Below, piece by piece: positions 19,390 to 29,377 of a stretch of 64,000 nucleotides of DNA (the first letter of the stretch is position 1; the number at the start of each line of letters is the position of its first letter). Below the pieces are notes generated by a model, which worked only from the letters and a program-made list of their open reading frames with translations, was not told the origin of the DNA and searched no databases. A program made the position numbers and the translations under genes. Where the stretch lies: positions 62,001 to 126,000 of the forward strand of contig NZ_CVRP01000001.1 in assembly GCF_001261735.1 (NCBI RefSeq). Reading direction: 5' to 3'. This DNA comes from Dysgonomonas sp. BGC7. GTDB lineage: Bacteria > Bacteroidota > Bacteroidia > Bacteroidales > Dysgonomonadaceae.

Positions 19390-20061
19390 TTAAGAAATAA
19401 GTGGACTGTTGTCTACTATTATGCCATCACGCATATGTATTGTTCTATCCGTTATAGATGCCAGATTTTCATCGTGGGTTACTATTACAAAAGTCTGACC
19501 AAGCGTATCTCTCAGTTTAAAAAACAACTGATGTAATTCGTCCTTATTCTCTGTGTCTAAGCTGCCGGAAGGTTCGTCTGCTAGTATTACTGCCGGGTTG
19601 TTTACGAGTGCACGTGCCACAGCCACACGCTGTTTTTCTCCACCCGACAATTCGTTTGGCTTATGGTCTATTCGTTCGGTCAGTCCTAACATATCAAGCA
19701 ACTCTTTAGCTCTTGTCTTGGCTTGTGATTCCTTTGCTTTTCCTATCAAAGCCGGAATCATTACATTCTCTAATGCTGTAAACTCGGGCAATAGCTGATG
19801 GAATTGAAAGACAAATCCTATATTTCTGTTACGAAAATCGGATAGTTTAGAATCGTTGAGCTTGCTTACATTTATGTTATTTATAAATACCGAGCCTTTA
19901 TCAGCTTTATCTAATGTTCCTATGATTTGCAAAAGGGTTGTTTTTCCGGCACCGCTAGCCCCTACTATAGATATTACTTCTCCTTGCTTTACTTCAAGAT
20001 TTATTCCTTTGAGAACTTTTAGTGATCCAAAACTTTTTGTAATACCTTCTACCTTAATCAT
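19390..20061 (-). CDS. ABC transporter ATPase, LolD-like
   Basis: The 223-residue protein is a complete ABC nucleotide-binding domain: Walker [10 protein letters not shown] (about 33-41), Q-loop [10 protein letters not shown], signature [15 protein letters not shown], Walker [13 protein letters not shown] and switch histidine in VIVTHDE. The GTLD segment after Walker A is typical of LolD, the ATPase of the LolCDE lipoprotein-releasing complex, though MacB and FtsE relatives are close. No permease gene is adjacent; in Bacteroidota lolC/E often lie elsewhere. Followed directly by dprA. Confidence 0.88.
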   Translation of the reverse strand: MIKVEGITKSFGSLKVLKGINLEVKQGEVISIVGASGAGKTTLLQIIGTLDKADKGSVFINNINVSKLNDSKLSDFRNRNIGFVFQFHQLLPEFTALENVMIPALIGKAKESQAKTRAKELLDMLGLTERIDHKPNELSGGEKQRVAVARALVNNPAVILADEPSGSLDTENKDELHQLFFKLRDTLGQTFVIVTHDENLASITDRTIHMRDGIIVDNSPLIS

Positions 20062-20094
20062 AATCTTTCTTTATTGTAAAAAATACAGGCTACA

Positions 20095-20102
20095 CAAAGA
20101 TA
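20095..20102 (-). promoter_or_regulatory. Putative -7 promoter element for lolD-like gene and dprA
   Basis: Minus-strand TATCTTTG, 34 bases before the ATG at 20061. Confidence 0.55.
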
Positions 20103-20144
20103 TAAACTTTTATGCAGCCCGTTTATTTTAAGTTCTATTATTTA

Positions 20145-21464
20145 TTACTGGATGCCTATCCCGAAATAGTCGAACCCTACATCGTTCATTTCTTGCTTGT
20201 TGTATATGTTTCTTCCGTCAAATACTACAGGCTTTTTCATTGTCTTTTTAATGACTTCCCATGTAGGTAAACGGAACTCGTTCCATTCAGTAACCATCAA
20301 TATGGCATCAGCATCGAGGGTAGCATCATATATGTCTTTAGCATATACTATTGTATCTCCTACGTGATGCATGGCTTCATTCATTGCCACAGGATCATAA
20401 GCTCTGACTTTGCCTCCGGCTTTTATTATTTTGTCTATGAGAACCAATGATGGAGCTTCGCGCATATCGTCTGTTTTCGGTTTGAATGCCAGCCCCCACA
20501 TTGCAATGGTTTTACCTTTTATGTCTCCATTGTAATATTTCATCAGCTTATCGAAAAGTATATTTTTTTGGAACTCGTTTACATTTTCTACAGCTTCTAA
20601 TATTTGCATATTGTAACCAAGTTTTTTTGCTGTCTTCATTAGTGCTTTTACATCTTTAGGAAAACAACTGCCTCCATAGCCACAACCTGCATATAAGAAT
20701 TTTGATCCTATGCGGGCGTCCGCTCCTATTCCTTTACGTACCATACTTACATCTGCTCCTACTATTTCGCAAAGATTTGCGATATCGTTCATAAAACTGA
20801 TACGTGTAGCCAACATGGCATTAGCAGCATATTTAATCATTTCGGCAGACGGAATGTCTGTATATATGATTCTGTAATTGTTTAATGTAAATGGCTTATA
20901 AAGCTTTTCCATGAGCTTTTTAGCATTGTCAGTCTCCACACCTACAACTACTCTGTCCGGTTGCATAAAGTCTGTTATGGCAGCACCTTCTTTTAAAAAT
21001 TCAGGATTTGAGGCTACATCGAATGTTATATCAGACTTTCCTCTTTTGTCAAGCTCTTCCTGTATAGCCTGCTTTACCAATTTTGCAGTTCCTACGGGTA
21101 CAGTGCTTTTGGTGACTACAACCATATATTTATTTAGGTTTTTGCCTACAGTGCGTGCTACTTCTAATACATATTTCAGGTCAGCACTACCATCTTCATC
21201 GGGAGGTGTACCTACAGCCGAAAATACAATGTCTACATCGTTGAGTATCGAGCTTAAATCCGTTGTGAACTGTAAACGTCCTGCCTTATGGTTGCGTTCT
21301 ACCATTTCGTCCAATCCGGGTTCGAAAATCGGAATTATTCCGTTTTTCAAATTGTCTATTTTTTTCTGGTCGATGTCTACACAATAGACTTCAGTTCCCA
21401 TTTCAGCAAAACATGTTCCTGTAACAAGACCTACATAACCTGTACCAACAATTGCTATTTTCAT
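20145..21464 (-). CDS. ugd: UDP-glucose 6-dehydrogenase
   Basis: The 439-residue protein opens with the NAD-binding GTGYVGLVTG (7-16), continues with FSAVGTPPDEDG (81-92), and has the catalytic Cys267 in GCGYGGSCFPKDV. This is the UDP-glucose/GDP-mannose dehydrogenase family. Length and motifs fit UDP-glucose dehydrogenase, which oxidises UDP-glucose to UDP-glucuronate for surface polysaccharides. It stands alone with its own promoter rather than in a capsule cluster. Confidence 0.93.
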   Translation of the reverse strand: MKIAIVGTGYVGLVTGTCFAEMGTEVYCVDIDQKKIDNLKNGIIPIFEPGLDEMVERNHKAGRLQFTTDLSSILNDVDIVFSAVGTPPDEDGSADLKYVLEVARTVGKNLNKYMVVVTKSTVPVGTAKLVKQAIQEELDKRGKSDITFDVASNPEFLKEGAAITDFMQPDRVVVGVETDNAKKLMEKLYKPFTLNNYRIIYTDIPSAEMIKYAANAMLATRISFMNDIANLCEIVGADVSMVRKGIGADARIGSKFLYAGCGYGGSCFPKDVKALMKTAKKLGYNMQILEAVENVNEFQKNILFDKLMKYYNGDIKGKTIAMWGLAFKPKTDDMREAPSLVLIDKIIKAGGKVRAYDPVAMNEAMHHVGDTIVYAKDIYDATLDADAILMVTEWNEFRLPTWEVIKKTMKKPVVFDGRNIYNKQEMNDVGFDYFGIGIQ

Positions 21465-21525
21465 TTATTTCAAGTAATTATGTTGTATAAATTATAATTG
21501 TAAACGTTTGTTTTTTCTTAATTTG

Positions 21526-21533
21526 CAAAGATA
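21526..21533 (-). promoter_or_regulatory. Putative -7 promoter element for ugd
   Basis: Minus-strand TATCTTTG, leaving a leader of about 55 bases before the ugd ATG. Confidence 0.6.
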
Positions 21534-21586
21534 AAATATTTGTTCCAATCAGCCTAATTTCGTGAGATATATCGAGCTTTTTTGCC

Positions 21587-22273
21587 TCAGAAGAAATATA
21601 TTAGTCCTAACTTATAAGACCTGTTGTAAAGAGGAAATTCATCTTTTACAATGTTAGTTAATCCGTGCATGTAATTAAAAGAAAGCTGTATGTTTTTATG
21701 CTCTACTCCTATCAGAACCGATCCTCCAAAATCAAAATTATGGTAGTCAGCATCTTCTGTATCTAGAATTCCATCTATAGGCAATGATGTAGATCCCCCT
21801 TCTATTTTATAAGAATCGCTTCCGGTCATCCAGCGGGTATAATCGAACCCGATGTAAGGCCCTAGACCGGCTATCAATCTGAAATCTTCGCTTATAGGTA
21901 TTTTAGTTCCAAGGTTTATAACCAAATTTTGGGTGGAGTTCCGGATTCTTTTCAACCTGTCAGTTTTGTTTATATATGCATTGTTTAGTTTTGTGTTAGT
22001 ACATGCAAAAGAATAATCTGCTTGTATCATCAGGTTGTTTCTCATAACCTGTAATATGAGTCCTAAATCCCATGCCGGATAATAGTCGGATGAATATGTA
22101 TCTATTGTTTTTAGACTGCTTCCGGGGATGATTTTAGCATTTTCATATTTATCCATTCCGCTATATTTCGAGGATCCTATCGAAAGTTTGACGCCAAAAA
22201 CGGTGTAATTGTCCTGTGCTAAGGTGTATAGACAGAAAGCCAGAAGTAAGGTGGACGTAATTATTCTTTTCAT
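21587..22273 (-). CDS. Outer-membrane beta-barrel protein (PorT-like)
   Basis: From the ATG at 22273 the protein is 228 residues with a signal peptide (MKRIITSTLLLAFCLYTLAQ). The frame is open nine codons further upstream, but that would bury the signal peptide. The mature part alternates polar and hydrophobic residues and ends in a C-terminal YFF, as in outer-membrane beta-barrels; the size suggests eight strands (PorT/OmpX-like class). GLGPYIGFDYTRW is a typical barrel strand pair. Function unknown. Divergent from purL. Confidence 0.75.
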   Translation of the reverse strand: MKRIITSTLLLAFCLYTLAQDNYTVFGVKLSIGSSKYSGMDKYENAKIIPGSSLKTIDTYSSDYYPAWDLGLILQVMRNNLMIQADYSFACTNTKLNNAYINKTDRLKRIRNSTQNLVINLGTKIPISEDFRLIAGLGPYIGFDYTRWMTGSDSYKIEGGSTSLPIDGILDTEDADYHNFDFGGSVLIGVEHKNIQLSFNYMHGLTNIVKDEFPLYNRSYKLGLIYFF

Positions 22274-22393
22274 AGTAGTAGTGTTTTCTGATATGACCAT
22301 TTTGGGACAATAAGGTTTAAAAAGATATGCGATTTTTGCCCATTTTAGGGGTAGTGATCTTCGCTTTTTATACTTTTATTTAATTCTTTTCGC

Positions 22394-22401
22394 TACCTTT
22401 G
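22394..22401 (+). promoter_or_regulatory. Putative -7 promoter element for purL
   Basis: TACCTTTG matches TAnnTTTG and lies 42 bases before the purL ATG. Confidence 0.6.
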
Positions 22402-22443
22402 TATGCCTATTGAAATAATCCAAATCTTAACTGGTAATAAAAC

Positions 22444-25400
22444 ATGATTTCTTTCTTTCAAACCCTTTCTAAGAACATTATTGCTGTTCAGACAGACTCA
22501 ACCCTAAGCAACGAATTCGTCCAGCGTTTATCATGGGCTTTTAGTGGTGCAACATTGCTTGAAACTGAAAAGATTTCAGGCTTTTTTGTTGGTCCACGTC
22601 GCGAAATGATCACACCATGGAGTACAAACGCCGTTGAGATTACCCAAAATATGGGAATAACCGGTATTAAACGCATAGAGGAGTTCTTCGCAGTAAGCAC
22701 GAATGAAGCAGAACATGATACAATGCTCCAACGCATATATGATGGACTAAATCAGGATATATTCACTATTGATAAGAAGCCGGATCCCATTCTGGAGATT
22801 GACAATATCGAAGCCTACAATCTACAAGAAGGCTTAGCGCTTAGTGAAGACGAAGTCGAATATCTGAATAGTGTAAGTGAGAGACTTGGTCGAAAATTGA
22901 CAGATAGTGAGGTGTTTGGTTTTTCGCAGGTGAATTCGGAACATTGCCGTCATAAGATTTTCAATGGGACTTTCATTATAGATGGAGAGGAGAAAGAAAG
23001 CTCATTGTTTAAACTAATAAAGAAAACATCACAAACCAATCCTAATAAATTGGTTTCGGCATATAAAGATAATGTAGCCTTTAGTCAGGGACCCGAGATA
23101 GAACAATTTGCACCTACAGAAGGGGATAAGCCCAGCTATTTTCAGGTGAAACCAATCAAATCGGTAATCTCATTAAAAGCAGAGACGCATAACTTCCCTA
23201 CCACAGTAGAGCCGTTTAATGGTGCTGCTACCGGCTCGGGGGGCGAAATCCGAGACCGTCTGGGTGGAGGAAAAGCATCTTTGCCTATTGCCGGAACAGC
23301 CGTTTATATGACTTCCTATCCACGTACGAAAGCAGGAAAAGCATGGGAAGAAACTGTGGCCGAGCGTCCGTGGTTGTATCAGACTCCCGAAGAGATCTTG
23401 ATTAAGGCGTCGAATGGGGCGTCTGCTTTTGGAAATCATTTCGGACAGCCGCTTATCTGTGGGTCTTTGCTCACTTTCGAGCACGAAGAAAACAGAAAGA
23501 AGTTTGCATACGATAAAGTGATAATGCTTGCGGGGGGAGTTGGGTTTGCCAACAGGCGCGATGCTTTGAAAGAGGAACCTAAACCGGGCGAAAAAGTAGT
23601 GGTACTTGGTGGTGATAATTATCGCATCGGCATGGGAGGAGGAGCAGTGTCTTCTGTAGATACCGGACAATATTCGAGTGGGATAGAGCTGAATGCTGTT
23701 CAACGAGCTAACCCCGAAATGCAAAAGCGTACAGCCAATGTTATAAGAGCGTTGGCCGAATCAGATAATAACCCTATTGTATCTATACATGACCACGGAG
23801 CAGGGGGGCATCTCAACTGTCTGTCGGAACTGGTAGAGGCAACAGGTGGAAAAATAGATATATCTAAACTTCCTGTTGGAGATCCTACTTTGTCTTCGAA
23901 GGAAATTGTAGGAAACGAAAGTCAGGAGCGTATGGGTTTGCTTATTCCCGAAGAGGCTGTAGATCACATTGCCCGTATTGCCGAGCGAGAGCGTTCGCCG
24001 ATGTACGTTGTCGGTGAAACGACTAACGATATGAAATTCGTTTTCGAACAGGCAGATGGCAAACGTCCTATCGACCTGAAACTGGAAGATTTCTTCGGAA
24101 AGGCTCCTAAAACAATTATGCGTGACGAAACACTGGACGAAACTTACGAAAATCCTGAATATGACTTGTCTAAATTGGGAGATTATATAAAAAATGTACT
24201 TCAACTCGAAGCTGTTGCTTGTAAAGATTGGTTGACGAATAAAGTGGACCGTTCGGTAACAGGAAAAGTTGCACGCCAACAGACACAAGGCGAAATACAG
24301 TTGCCTCTCAGCGACCTAGGAGCTGTAGCTCTCGACTATAAGGGTAGGGCCGGTATAGCTACTTCTATCGGACATGCTCCGCAGGCGGCAATGGCCGATC
24401 CAGCAGCAGGTTCAGTGTTGGCAATAGCCGAGTCGTTGACAAACATTGTATTTGCTCCTATCGAGGATGGGCTTAAAGGAATATCATTGAGTGCAAACTG
24501 GATGTGGCCTTGCAAAAATCCGGGAGAGGATGCCCGCTTATATAAAGCAGTGGAAGCTTGTTCCGAATTTGCTTGCGAGTTGGGTGTAAATATACCGACA
24601 GGCAAAGACTCTCTGTCGATGACTCAGAAGTATGGAGACGATAAAGTATATTCGCCGGGTACTGTAATTATTTCGGCAGCAGGTGAGGTGAAAAATATAC
24701 GTAAAATAGTATCTCCGGTACTTGCTTACATAAAAGGAACTTATCTGTATTATATCGACTTCTCTTTCGATACATTCAAATTGGGAGGTTCTGCTTTTGC
24801 TCAGACAATGAGTAAAATAGGCGAGGAAGCTCCGACTGTAAAAGATTCAGAGTACTTTAAGAATGCTTTCAATGCAGTGCAAGAGTTGATAGACAGGGGG
24901 CTTATCCTTGCTGGTCACGATGTTTCGGCGGGAGGACTTGTTACTTCTATGCTTGAAATGTGTTTTGCTAATCCGCAAGGAGGACTCGAAGCCCGTCTCG
25001 ATAAACTGCATCATACGGACTTGATAAAAGTTTTGTTTTCTGAAAATCCGGGGGTACTGATACAGGTGAAACATCACCATCTGGTAGAGAAAATTCTGGA
25101 CGATTATGGTATAGGCTTTGCTATTGTGGCACGCCCTATCGAAGAACGCAAATTTGTTATTCAGAAAGATACATTTGCTCAGGAATTTGATATAGACGAA
25201 CTGCGCGATGTGTGGTTCGAACCATCATACCTGCTAGACAGGAAACAAAGTACAGAGAAACTGGCCAAAGAACGTTTCTATAACTATAAGAAACAACCTT
25301 TGCAGTTCTCTTTCAACCCTTCCTTTACAGGACGTTTTGCTCAGTATGGCATCGATGCCGAACGAAAATCGCCAACGGGTATCAAAGCTGCCATAATAAG

Positions 25401-26136
25401 AGAAAAAGGAACGAATGGAGAACGGGAAATGGCATACTCCCTATATCTAGCCGGATTCGATGTTAAAGATGTACACATGACAGACCTTGCTTCAGGGCGC
25501 GAGACATTGGAAGATATCAATCTGATTGTTTTCTGTGGAGGTTTCTCCAACTCCGATGTGCTTGGTTCAGCAAAAGGATGGGCAGGTAGCTTTATGTTCA
25601 ACGAAAAAGCAAAAGAAACCCTTCGCAAGTATTATGAACGTAAAGATACACTAAGCCTTGGCGTTTGTAATGGTTGTCAGCTGATGATGGAACTAGGACT
25701 TGTTTATCCGGAGCATGACGAAAAACCGAAGATGGAACATAATCGTTCTCATAAGTTCGAATCTACATATCTTTCGGTAGAAGTGCCGCAAAATGATTCA
25801 GTAATGTTTGGCTCTCTTTCAGGAAATAAGATCGGTATTTGGGTGGCACACGGAGAAGGACGTTTCTCGATGCCGAAGGCAGAATCTGAATATAACGTTG
25901 TAGCTAAATATATTTATAGCGAATATCCGGGAAATCCTAACGGATCGGACTTCGATATTGCCGGCGTTGTGTCTAAGGACGGACGTCACCTTGCTATTAT
26001 GCCGCATCTGGAGCGGGCTCTGTTTCCTTGGCAATGCGCACACTATCCGTTCGAACATCGCAGAGACGATTTCACTCCGTGGATGGAAGCCTTTGTGAAT
26101 GCTCGAGAGTGGGTGAAAAATGTAAAGAATAAGTAA
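22444..26136 (+). CDS. purL: Phosphoribosylformylglycinamidine synthase, large single-chain type
   Basis: At 1230 residues this is the full-length FGAM synthase found in Proteobacteria and Bacteroidota, with PurS-like, PurL-like and PurQ-like parts in one chain. Visible are FSQVNSEHCRHKIFNG, ETHNFPT with the glycine-rich ATP site (ATGSGGEIRDR), a second AIRS-type half (GVNIPTGKDSLSM), and the C-terminal glutaminase with nucleophile Cys1075 in SLGVCNGCQ and the later AHGEG. It converts FGAR, ATP and glutamine to FGAM in purine synthesis, in the cytoplasm. It has its own promoter and terminator; no other pur gene is adjacent. Confidence 0.97.
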   Translation: MISFFQTLSKNIIAVQTDSTLSNEFVQRLSWAFSGATLLETEKISGFFVGPRREMITPWSTNAVEITQNMGITGIKRIEEFFAVSTNEAEHDTMLQRIYDGLNQDIFTIDKKPDPILEIDNIEAYNLQEGLALSEDEVEYLNSVSERLGRKLTDSEVFGFSQVNSEHCRHKIFNGTFIIDGEEKESSLFKLIKKTSQTNPNKLVSAYKDNVAFSQGPEIEQFAPTEGDKPSYFQVKPIKSVISLKAETHNFPTTVEPFNGAATGSGGEIRDRLGGGKASLPIAGTAVYMTSYPRTKAGKAWEETVAERPWLYQTPEEILIKASNGASAFGNHFGQPLICGSLLTFEHEENRKKFAYDKVIMLAGGVGFANRRDALKEEPKPGEKVVVLGGDNYRIGMGGGAVSSVDTGQYSSGIELNAVQRANPEMQKRTANVIRALAESDNNPIVSIHDHGAGGHLNCLSELVEATGGKIDISKLPVGDPTLSSKEIVGNESQERMGLLIPEEAVDHIARIAERERSPMYVVGETTNDMKFVFEQADGKRPIDLKLEDFFGKAPKTIMRDETLDETYENPEYDLSKLGDYIKNVLQLEAVACKDWLTNKVDRSVTGKVARQQTQGEIQLPLSDLGAVALDYKGRAGIATSIGHAPQAAMADPAAGSVLAIAESLTNIVFAPIEDGLKGISLSANWMWPCKNPGEDARLYKAVEACSEFACELGVNIPTGKDSLSMTQKYGDDKVYSPGTVIISAAGEVKNIRKIVSPVLAYIKGTYLYYIDFSFDTFKLGGSAFAQTMSKIGEEAPTVKDSEYFKNAFNAVQELIDRGLILAGHDVSAGGLVTSMLEMCFANPQGGLEARLDKLHHTDLIKVLFSENPGVLIQVKHHHLVEKILDDYGIGFAIVARPIEERKFVIQKDTFAQEFDIDELRDVWFEPSYLLDRKQSTEKLAKERFYNYKKQPLQFSFNPSFTGRFAQYGIDAERKSPTGIKAAIIREKGTNGEREMAYSLYLAGFDVKDVHMTDLASGRETLEDINLIVFCGGFSNSDVLGSAKGWAGSFMFNEKAKETLRKYYERKDTLSLGVCNGCQLMMELGLVYPEHDEKPKMEHNRSHKFESTYLSVEVPQNDSVMFGSLSGNKIGIWVAHGEGRFSMPKAESEYNVVAKYIYSEYPGNPNGSDFDIAGVVSKDGRHLAIMPHLERALFPWQCAHYPFEHRRDDFTPWMEAFVNAREWVKNVKNK

Positions 26137-26154
26137 TTATTATATATATATTAC

Positions 26155-26180
26155 AGGCACGGGTTATGCTCGTGCCTTTT
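26155..26180 (+). terminator. Intrinsic terminator after purL
   Basis: AGGCACG/CGTGCCT stem with a 9-base loop and a following T tract, 19 bases past the purL stop. Confidence 0.85.
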
Positions 26181-26219
26181 TAACTTTTAGAAAATAAAAA
26201 AAACAGTAAAATAAGCAAG

Positions 26220-27713
26220 ATGGCAAAGAAGAATGAAACATTAAGCATATCTTTTTTTTCTTTCCTTAAAGCAAAAGAACAGCGACTCGATTGGGTTATA
26301 CTTTTAGTGAGTTGCATTGTCGGTTATGTCATTCTCAAAATATGCTATCCTTATCCGGCAACTATATCCGATTCGGGGACATATGTGAATGCCGCAATGA
26401 ATGATATGTTTACCTTTTATCGTCCATTTGGATACTCTGTTTATTTGCAGATAGTGCATGCGCTGTCGCCAAGTATAAATGCTATTTTTGTGACGCAGAT
26501 ATTGTTGTACTTCCTGTCTTGTGCTTCATTTTCCTTTGTTATAAAATACCTGTATGCTCCTGCCAGTAAGGTGCTTTGGTTTGCTTTGCTGTTTCTTTTT
26601 GTATTTAGCCCTATTGCATTTTATATGTCGAATGCTATAATGAGCGACCTTCTGTTTGCTGTCATGATTTATTTTATGCTGTCAGCATTCTTTTACTTTT
26701 TCAAGACAAAGAGTTGGATAGCTCTTTGTTTGTTTCTCGTGTCCTTGTTTTTTACTCTACAGATACGCTATTCGGCGTTGATGTTTCCTGTGCTGTTTAT
26801 TATTTGTTTCTTCTTTGTAAAGAGCAATCTACGATGGGTGGGAATTATAGGTACTCTGGTTGTTACCCTCATATTTTACAATCAGGTAAAAAGCGATATG
26901 CGCGAAACTACAGGTTTCAATCAGTTTTCTACCGGTTTCGATGGCTGGCAACTGGCCAACAATGCAATGCACGTAATTCCTTATGTAGATCTGCCACCTG
27001 AAAGAATTGTAAACCCCGAACTTGGTGCTGTACATAGCTTTGTTGTTGCCCAGAAAGATATGATATACGACAAAACAGAACGAGGTAAAGAAGTGTCGGC
27101 TTCTTTCATGTGGGCTAACGACCAGCCCCTGAAACAGTTTATGTTTGCATATATACAACATACACAACAACCTTATCCTGTGGCTTGGATTCGTTTGGGA
27201 AGTACTACATATAAAGATTATGGCGCATATCTTATAACACGTTATCCGGGTAAATTTATACAATATTATATATTGCCAAATTCGAAACGGATTTTTTATG
27301 TGTCAAGTAAGGAGATTATAGGTAAATATACTCCTATAGAAGTGAAAGATATATTTCAGTGGTATAATATCCCTGAAGGAACCAACGTGGAAGCTAAGCA
27401 TACTCTTTTTGAGGACTTCGTAGCGGAGGCTTCCGCATCATCGTATCTTGTACTTTGGCCTGTTGTTTTCATTCTGGGAATAGTGTCTTTTGTTATGCGA
27501 AAGAAACTATCGTGGCAGGATTCTTCTCAGAAAAAGATATTCTGGATTATTGTGGCTGTCGGTGTGCTATATTACGCCGCTACCATATTTGCCAGTCCTG
27601 TATCTCTTCGGTTTTGGATACCGATGAATGCTGTTATATTTGCTCTTATCTATATAATGGCAAATCGGATATTTGCATATAAAAAACACGAAAAGAAAGA
27701 TTTATCTATATAA
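26220..27713 (+). CDS. Polytopic membrane protein, GT-C glycosyltransferase-like
   Basis: The 497-residue protein has about ten membrane helices. The first extracytoplasmic loop contains PATISDSGTYVNAA, with an acidic residue where GT-C enzymes (GT39/GT83, ArnT-like) carry their catalytic Asp. A long soluble stretch (about 235-400) precedes the last three helices, also usual for GT-C proteins. This suggests a polyprenyl-phosphate-sugar dependent glycosyltransferase, but no named family is clear, so the function is inference. It follows the purL terminator and has no obvious promoter motif. Confidence 0.65.
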   Translation: MAKKNETLSISFFSFLKAKEQRLDWVILLVSCIVGYVILKICYPYPATISDSGTYVNAAMNDMFTFYRPFGYSVYLQIVHALSPSINAIFVTQILLYFLSCASFSFVIKYLYAPASKVLWFALLFLFVFSPIAFYMSNAIMSDLLFAVMIYFMLSAFFYFFKTKSWIALCLFLVSLFFTLQIRYSALMFPVLFIICFFFVKSNLRWVGIIGTLVVTLIFYNQVKSDMRETTGFNQFSTGFDGWQLANNAMHVIPYVDLPPERIVNPELGAVHSFVVAQKDMIYDKTERGKEVSASFMWANDQPLKQFMFAYIQHTQQPYPVAWIRLGSTTYKDYGAYLITRYPGKFIQYYILPNSKRIFYVSSKEIIGKYTPIEVKDIFQWYNIPEGTNVEAKHTLFEDFVAEASASSYLVLWPVVFILGIVSFVMRKKLSWQDSSQKKIFWIIVAVGVLYYAATIFASPVSLRFWIPMNAVIFALIYIMANRIFAYKKHEKKDLSI

Positions 27714-27813
27714 GACAGTATTGCTGAGTAAGAAAGTGACATTTCGAAAATAAGATGAAATCTGTAAGATTTGTCAGTTTTTGGTTAAATTTACTTTTTA
27801 GAGAAATAGAAAA

Positions 27814-28233
27814 ATGGAGAAAAATATACCTCTGTACGAATATAAAATGAAAGTGCGTGATTACGAGTGTGATGCACAAGGTATTGTTAATAATGCCAAT
27901 TATCAGCATTATTACGAAGTAGTCAGACACGAATTTCTTGAAGAAAACGGGCTCAACTTTTACGAGTTACACGAGCAGGGTATAGATGCTGTTGTGGTGA
28001 GTGTCTACATCCGATATAAGCATTCTCTGCGAGGTGCTAATGATTTTGTCTGTACGGTCGATTCTATCGAGAAAGATGGCATTCGTTATATTTTCAATCA
28101 GAAGATAATACGGCTGAAAGATAACAAAGTATGCTCTACCGCAAGGGTAGAAACCGCATGTATGGTGAATGGTAAAGTAGGTAAGCCTGATTTGTTTGAC
28201 CAAATATTGGGGAGATACCTGAATCAACAATAA
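27814..28233 (+). CDS. Hot-dog acyl-CoA thioesterase (4HBT/YbgC type), first copy
   Basis: The 139-residue protein is a single hot-dog domain. The segment VRDYECDAQGIVNNANY holds the catalytic Asp20 in the place used by 4-hydroxybenzoyl-CoA thioesterase and YbgC. These enzymes hydrolyse acyl- or aroyl-CoA esters in the cytoplasm as tetramers. A clearly related copy follows after 5 bases, evidence of tandem duplication. It leads a four-gene plus-strand run (spacing 5, 3 and 14 bases). Confidence 0.88.
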   Translation: MEKNIPLYEYKMKVRDYECDAQGIVNNANYQHYYEVVRHEFLEENGLNFYELHEQGIDAVVVSVYIRYKHSLRGANDFVCTVDSIEKDGIRYIFNQKIIRLKDNKVCSTARVETACMVNGKVGKPDLFDQILGRYLNQQ

Positions 28234-28238
28234 ACATT

Positions 28239-28649
28239 ATGGCAAAAGTCTACGAAAATAAAATGAAAGTGCGCGACTACGAATGCGATTCCCAGGGTGT
28301 AGTAAATAATGCTATATATCTACATTATTTTGAAGCAACCCGACACGAATTGATGGAAGAATGTGGCCTTCGTCTGCGAGATCTTACCGAAGCCAACATT
28401 ATTCCTGTAGTGCGAAATGTGAATATCAGTTATCGAAACTCGTTAAGAGGGTCGGAAGAATTTGTTTGTACAGCAACAGCAGAGAGGGAGGGACTTCGAT
28501 ACTTCTTCAAGCAGCAAATAATACGTGTGCCCGACAATACTTTATGTGCCACGGCTGTTATAGAGGTGGTTTGTCTGATAGATGGAAAAGTGGCAAAGCC
28601 TGAAATGTTTGACAAGGTTTTTGTTGATTATATAACATGGAGAAAATAG
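28239..28649 (+). CDS. Hot-dog acyl-CoA thioesterase (4HBT/YbgC type), second copy
   Basis: The 136-residue protein is a paralogue of the preceding one: NKMKVRDYECDSQGVVNNA near the start keeps the catalytic Asp17, and SLRG, FVCT, GKV.KP.(M/L)FD are shared throughout. The two differ at many other positions, including the substrate-side helix (residues 25-45), so they may prefer different acyl groups or form mixed oligomers. Starts 5 bases after the first copy. Confidence 0.88.
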   Translation: MAKVYENKMKVRDYECDSQGVVNNAIYLHYFEATRHELMEECGLRLRDLTEANIIPVVRNVNISYRNSLRGSEEFVCTATAEREGLRYFFKQQIIRVPDNTLCATAVIEVVCLIDGKVAKPEMFDKVFVDYITWRK

Positions 28650-28652
28650 AAT

Positions 28653-29363
28653 ATGAGTAATAAGCTTACAATATACGTTGCCCGTCATGGCAAAACGATG
28701 ATGAACTCACTCGATAGAGTGCAAGGATGGTGCGATTCGCCACTAACAAAAGAAGGCATTGACGTAGCCCGTTATCTGGGATATGGTTTTGATACAATAA
28801 ATTTTCGTACAGCCTATTGTAGCGATTTGCGAAGAACGGCTCAGACTGTGAAAATAATATTAGGAGCTAAAGGGCAGGATGACATCCCGGTTGTAGAACT
28901 TGCAGGATTGCGTGAGGCCTGTTTTGGAAGTTTCGAAGCCGATTTTAATCATGTAATGTGGCACAATGCCGCTTTGTATCTGCACTATACGTCGGTGGAT
29001 GATATGTTGAAAGATATTTTGGCAAAGAAGATAAGCTATAAAGAAGTGCTTAATGGAATAAAGGAAATAGATAAGATGGGGATGGCCGAGAGTTTTTCTC
29101 AAGTGGAAGCTCGCACTCAGGAAAGCCTTAAGGAAATAGCTGAAAATGAGATTCAGAATGGTGAAGGCAATATCTTGGTCGTAGCACATGGTATGAGTAT
29201 TCTTGCAATGCTTTTAGGACTTGGCGGCGACCGACTGTTTACTAAACCTTTGGAGAATGCGGCTGTCTGTAAGGTCGTTTACGAAAATGGCAAGTTTGTT
29301 GTCGAGTCGATGGCCGATATGAGTTATGTGGAGAAAGGAAAATCCATTGCTTCTAAACTCTAA
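28653..29363 (+). CDS. Histidine phosphatase superfamily (phosphoglycerate mutase-like) protein
   Basis: The 236-residue protein begins with the ARHGKT catalytic loop (His12) and has CSDLRRTAQT, a conserved Glu region (LREACFGSFE) and the second His in VVAHGMS. It is a cofactor-dependent PGM-like phosphatase, not a true glycolytic mutase by length and motif context. The substrate is unknown. It lies 3 bases after the second thioesterase and 14 before the nuclease gene, so it is in the same operon. Confidence 0.88.
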   Translation: MSNKLTIYVARHGKTMMNSLDRVQGWCDSPLTKEGIDVARYLGYGFDTINFRTAYCSDLRRTAQTVKIILGAKGQDDIPVVELAGLREACFGSFEADFNHVMWHNAALYLHYTSVDDMLKDILAKKISYKEVLNGIKEIDKMGMAESFSQVEARTQESLKEIAENEIQNGEGNILVVAHGMSILAMLLGLGGDRLFTKPLENAAVCKVVYENGKFVVESMADMSYVEKGKSIASKL

Positions 29364-29377
29364 ACTATAGCTAACGG

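Noticed and set aside
23173-24288. Long minus-strand frames inside purL
   Set aside because: They are antisense shadows of a strongly conserved gene, with no signals of their own.
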